Positions 62,573 through 64,000 of a stretch of DNA of 64,000 bases are shown piece by piece (position 1 is the first letter of the stretch; every line of letters begins with the position of its first letter). The position numbers and the translations under genes were made by a program. Source of the stretch: a virus; the IMG/VR virus record IMGVR_UViG_3300003702_000965, positions 1 to 64,000 of that record. The stretch is one strand, 5' to 3'. The notes below the pieces were generated by a model that worked only from the letters and a program-made list of their open reading frames with translations, was not told the DNA's origin and did no database searches.

Positions 62573-64000
62573 AAAGTTTCTCTAAGAGCTTTTCCAAGCT
62601 GTCCCTTGATACGAATGGGGTAAGACTGCCTGATTTCGAGATAGAATCCAAGTCGCGAAAAGCCTATGGAGTTAGCGAAGATAAGAGTAACCATTATTTC
62701 CTTAGGTCTTTGTCTTACGCTGGCTACGAGGACAAACTGAAACTTCATAAAATAGATCCCAAGGATGCAGAAAAATACGTGGAGAGAGCCAAGTACGAAC
62801 TAGACACTATATTAGATTTGGGGTTTGTGGATTATATTTTACTTGTCTGGGACGTGATCAACTTTTGCAAGAGGAATGACGTCCCCATAGGGTTAGGCAG
62901 AGGATCTGCCGCTGGCAGTTTGATTCTTTATTTGATTGGAGTTACTGGTATAGATCCAATAAAACATGAATTATTTTTTGAGAGATTTATATCTAAAACC
63001 AGAGCAAAGAAAAAAGTTGTTAATGGGGTGACGTATCTTGATGGTTCGTTAATGTGTGATGTAGATTTGGACATATGTTATTACAAAAGACAAGCTGTGT
63101 TGGATTTTTTAGAAAATAAATTTAAAAATAGAACAGCTAAGATATTGACCCTCAACACTTTAAGCGGAAAGCTTCTAATAAAAGAGTGCGGCAAAGTGGT
63201 ATACGAGAAGTCTGAAACAGAAATGAATACTGTAAGCAGCATGATACCCAAAGTTTTCGGCAAGGTACACGACATAGAAGACGCCTATAAAGAAGTCCAA
63301 GATTTTAGAGAATGGTGCGATGCTAATCCCAAAGCTTATGAAATAGCATTAAAGTTGAGGGGCTTAATTAAAAATAAAGGTGTCCATCCTTCTGGCGTTT
63401 TACTCTCTTATGGCTTGCTCGAGGATTCTTGTCCGACAGAATTATCATCTGACAAAGCTACGGTTTCGTCTTTTGATATGAACTGGGCCTCTCTGTCTAA
63501 TGTGAAATTAGATATCCTTGGACTTAGAAGTGTTTCTGTTGTCGATCAGACCTGCAAGGAGGTCGGCATAAAGCTTGCGGAGATCGATATTGAGCAACCA
63601 GAAATATACCAGAATTTACAGGATCTTAGATGTCCACATGGATTGTTCCAAATTGAAGCTGAAACTAATTATAAAGTTTGCCAAAAAGTTAAGCCGAAAG
63701 ACTTACAAGAGCTTAGCGCCGTATTGGCTCTCGCTAGGCCCGGAGCTTTAGCTTATGTTGACCAGTACGCTAATTATACTAATACAGGGGTTTACGATGT
63801 TATCCATCCTTTTTTCGATGACATTTTGTCATCAACAGGTGGCGTCTGTCTATACCAAGAGCAGATGATGAAAATGGCCAACAAGGTAGGGTTCACATTA
63901 GACGAAGCCGAGATTTTGAGGCGGATCGTCGGGAAGAAGAAAACTAAAGAAGTTAGGCAATGGAAGAAGAAGATTAGAGAAAAGATTAAGGAGAATAGGC
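62551..64000 (+). CDS. dnaE: DNA polymerase III alpha core (3' end cut)
   Basis: Open from ATG 62551 to the window end, 483 residues so far. YELDTILDLGFVDYILLVWDVINF then GLGRGSAAGSLILYLIGVTGIDPIKHELFFERF (GRGSAAGS at 116-123) is the DnaE nucleotide-binding start; the catalytic Asp pair is in CDVDLDI (Asp170, Asp172, with Asp174 next). GVHPSGVLLS, VKLDILGLRSVSVVDQT and GLFQIEAETNYK follow, then ALARPGALAYVDQY and GVCLYQEQMMKMA. No PHP precedes it in the same gene. It makes the phage DNA. No intein is visible in the part shown. Confidence 0.92.
   Translation, partial: MQDTKKIKSFSKSFSKLSLDTNGVRLPDFEIESKSRKAYGVSEDKSNHYFLRSLSYAGYEDKLKLHKIDPKDAEKYVERAKYELDTILDLGFVDYILLVWDVINFCKRNDVPIGLGRGSAAGSLILYLIGVTGIDPIKHELFFERFISKTRAKKKVVNGVTYLDGSLMCDVDLDICYYKRQAVLDFLENKFKNRTAKILTLNTLSGKLLIKECGKVVYEKSETEMNTVSSMIPKVFGKVHDIEDAYKEVQDFREWCDANPKAYEIALKLRGLIKNKGVHPSGVLLSYGLLEDSCPTELSSDKATVSSFDMNWASLSNVKLDILGLRSVSVVDQTCKEVGIKLAEIDIEQPEIYQNLQDLRCPHGLFQIEAETNYKVCQKVKPKDLQELSAVLALARPGALAYVDQYANYTNTGVYDVIHPFFDDILSSTGGVCLYQEQMMKMANKVGFTLDEAEILRRIVGKKKTKEVRQWKKKIREKIKENR

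Noticed and set aside
63000-63060. Intein or intron in the polymerase
   Set aside because: Only a short extra loop is seen between GRGSAAGS and the CDVDLDI motif, with no intein splice motifs.
1-64000. tRNA genes
   Set aside because: No cloverleaf with T-loop and anticodon arms was found in the intergenic gaps; this was checked by eye only.

Overview
The window is a piece of a large, AT-rich tailed-phage genome, probably from a marine or freshwater bacterium. The evidence is a long tape-measure gene, a tail-tube-like gene, a run of large beta-rich virion proteins, a fibre with an S74 chaperone domain, PhoH, a B12-dependent ribonucleotide reductase, a dUTPase and a phage-style replication operon. 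No capsid, portal, terminase or lysis gene is recognisable, so those must lie outside. No tail sheath was recognised, which favours a long non-contractile tail, but this is inference. The host cannot be named. Two near-consensus TTGACA-17-TAATAT/TATTAT promoters point to a sigma70-type host polymerase.

Layout. (1) Bases 1-34300, plus strand: the late virion block. It holds a collagen-like fibre (cut by the window start), small neck/tail-completion candidates, a tail-tube candidate followed by a strong terminator, two likely tail-assembly chaperones, a 2330-residue tape measure, and eight large tail-tip or appendage proteins. A PhoH ATPase gene sits among the last ones. (2) Bases 34301-41115, minus strand: a 49-residue ORF, a secreted Lys-rich protein, the class II ribonucleotide reductase, several small proteins, a two-domain 2-oxoglutarate/Fe(II) dioxygenase whose C-terminal half closely resembles animal procollagen-lysine hydroxylase, and a dCMP deaminase. 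(3) Bases 41131-41592, plus strand: a promoter, about 430 nt of strongly structured non-coding RNA, and a Rho-independent terminator that ends just before a sigma-factor-like gene. (4) Bases 41599-53470: sigma-like gene, then seven glycosyltransferase-like genes with a methyltransferase, an alpha/alpha-toroid protein, an NAD-dependent sugar epimerase and GDP-mannose 4,6-dehydratase. (5) Bases 53448-64000: RecA-like recombinase, dUTPase, nucleases, DnaB helicase, primase, and a DNA polymerase III alpha that appears split into a PHP-like piece, a separate DEDDh exonuclease and a polymerase core (cut by the window end). A prolyl-hydroxylase-like oxygenase, an FkbM methyltransferase and a sulfotransferase-like gene lie between them.

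How it may fit together. The most striking link is between regions 1, 2 and 4. The fibre carries over 110 uninterrupted Gly-X-Y triplets in which every Lys is in the Y position (X-Lys-Gly, the collagen lysyl-hydroxylase site). The same genome encodes a PLOD-like hydroxylase and many glycosyltransferases. I infer a phage-encoded system that hydroxylates, and perhaps glycosylates, its own collagen-like fibre. The second candidate novelty is the structured RNA in front of the sigma-like gene.
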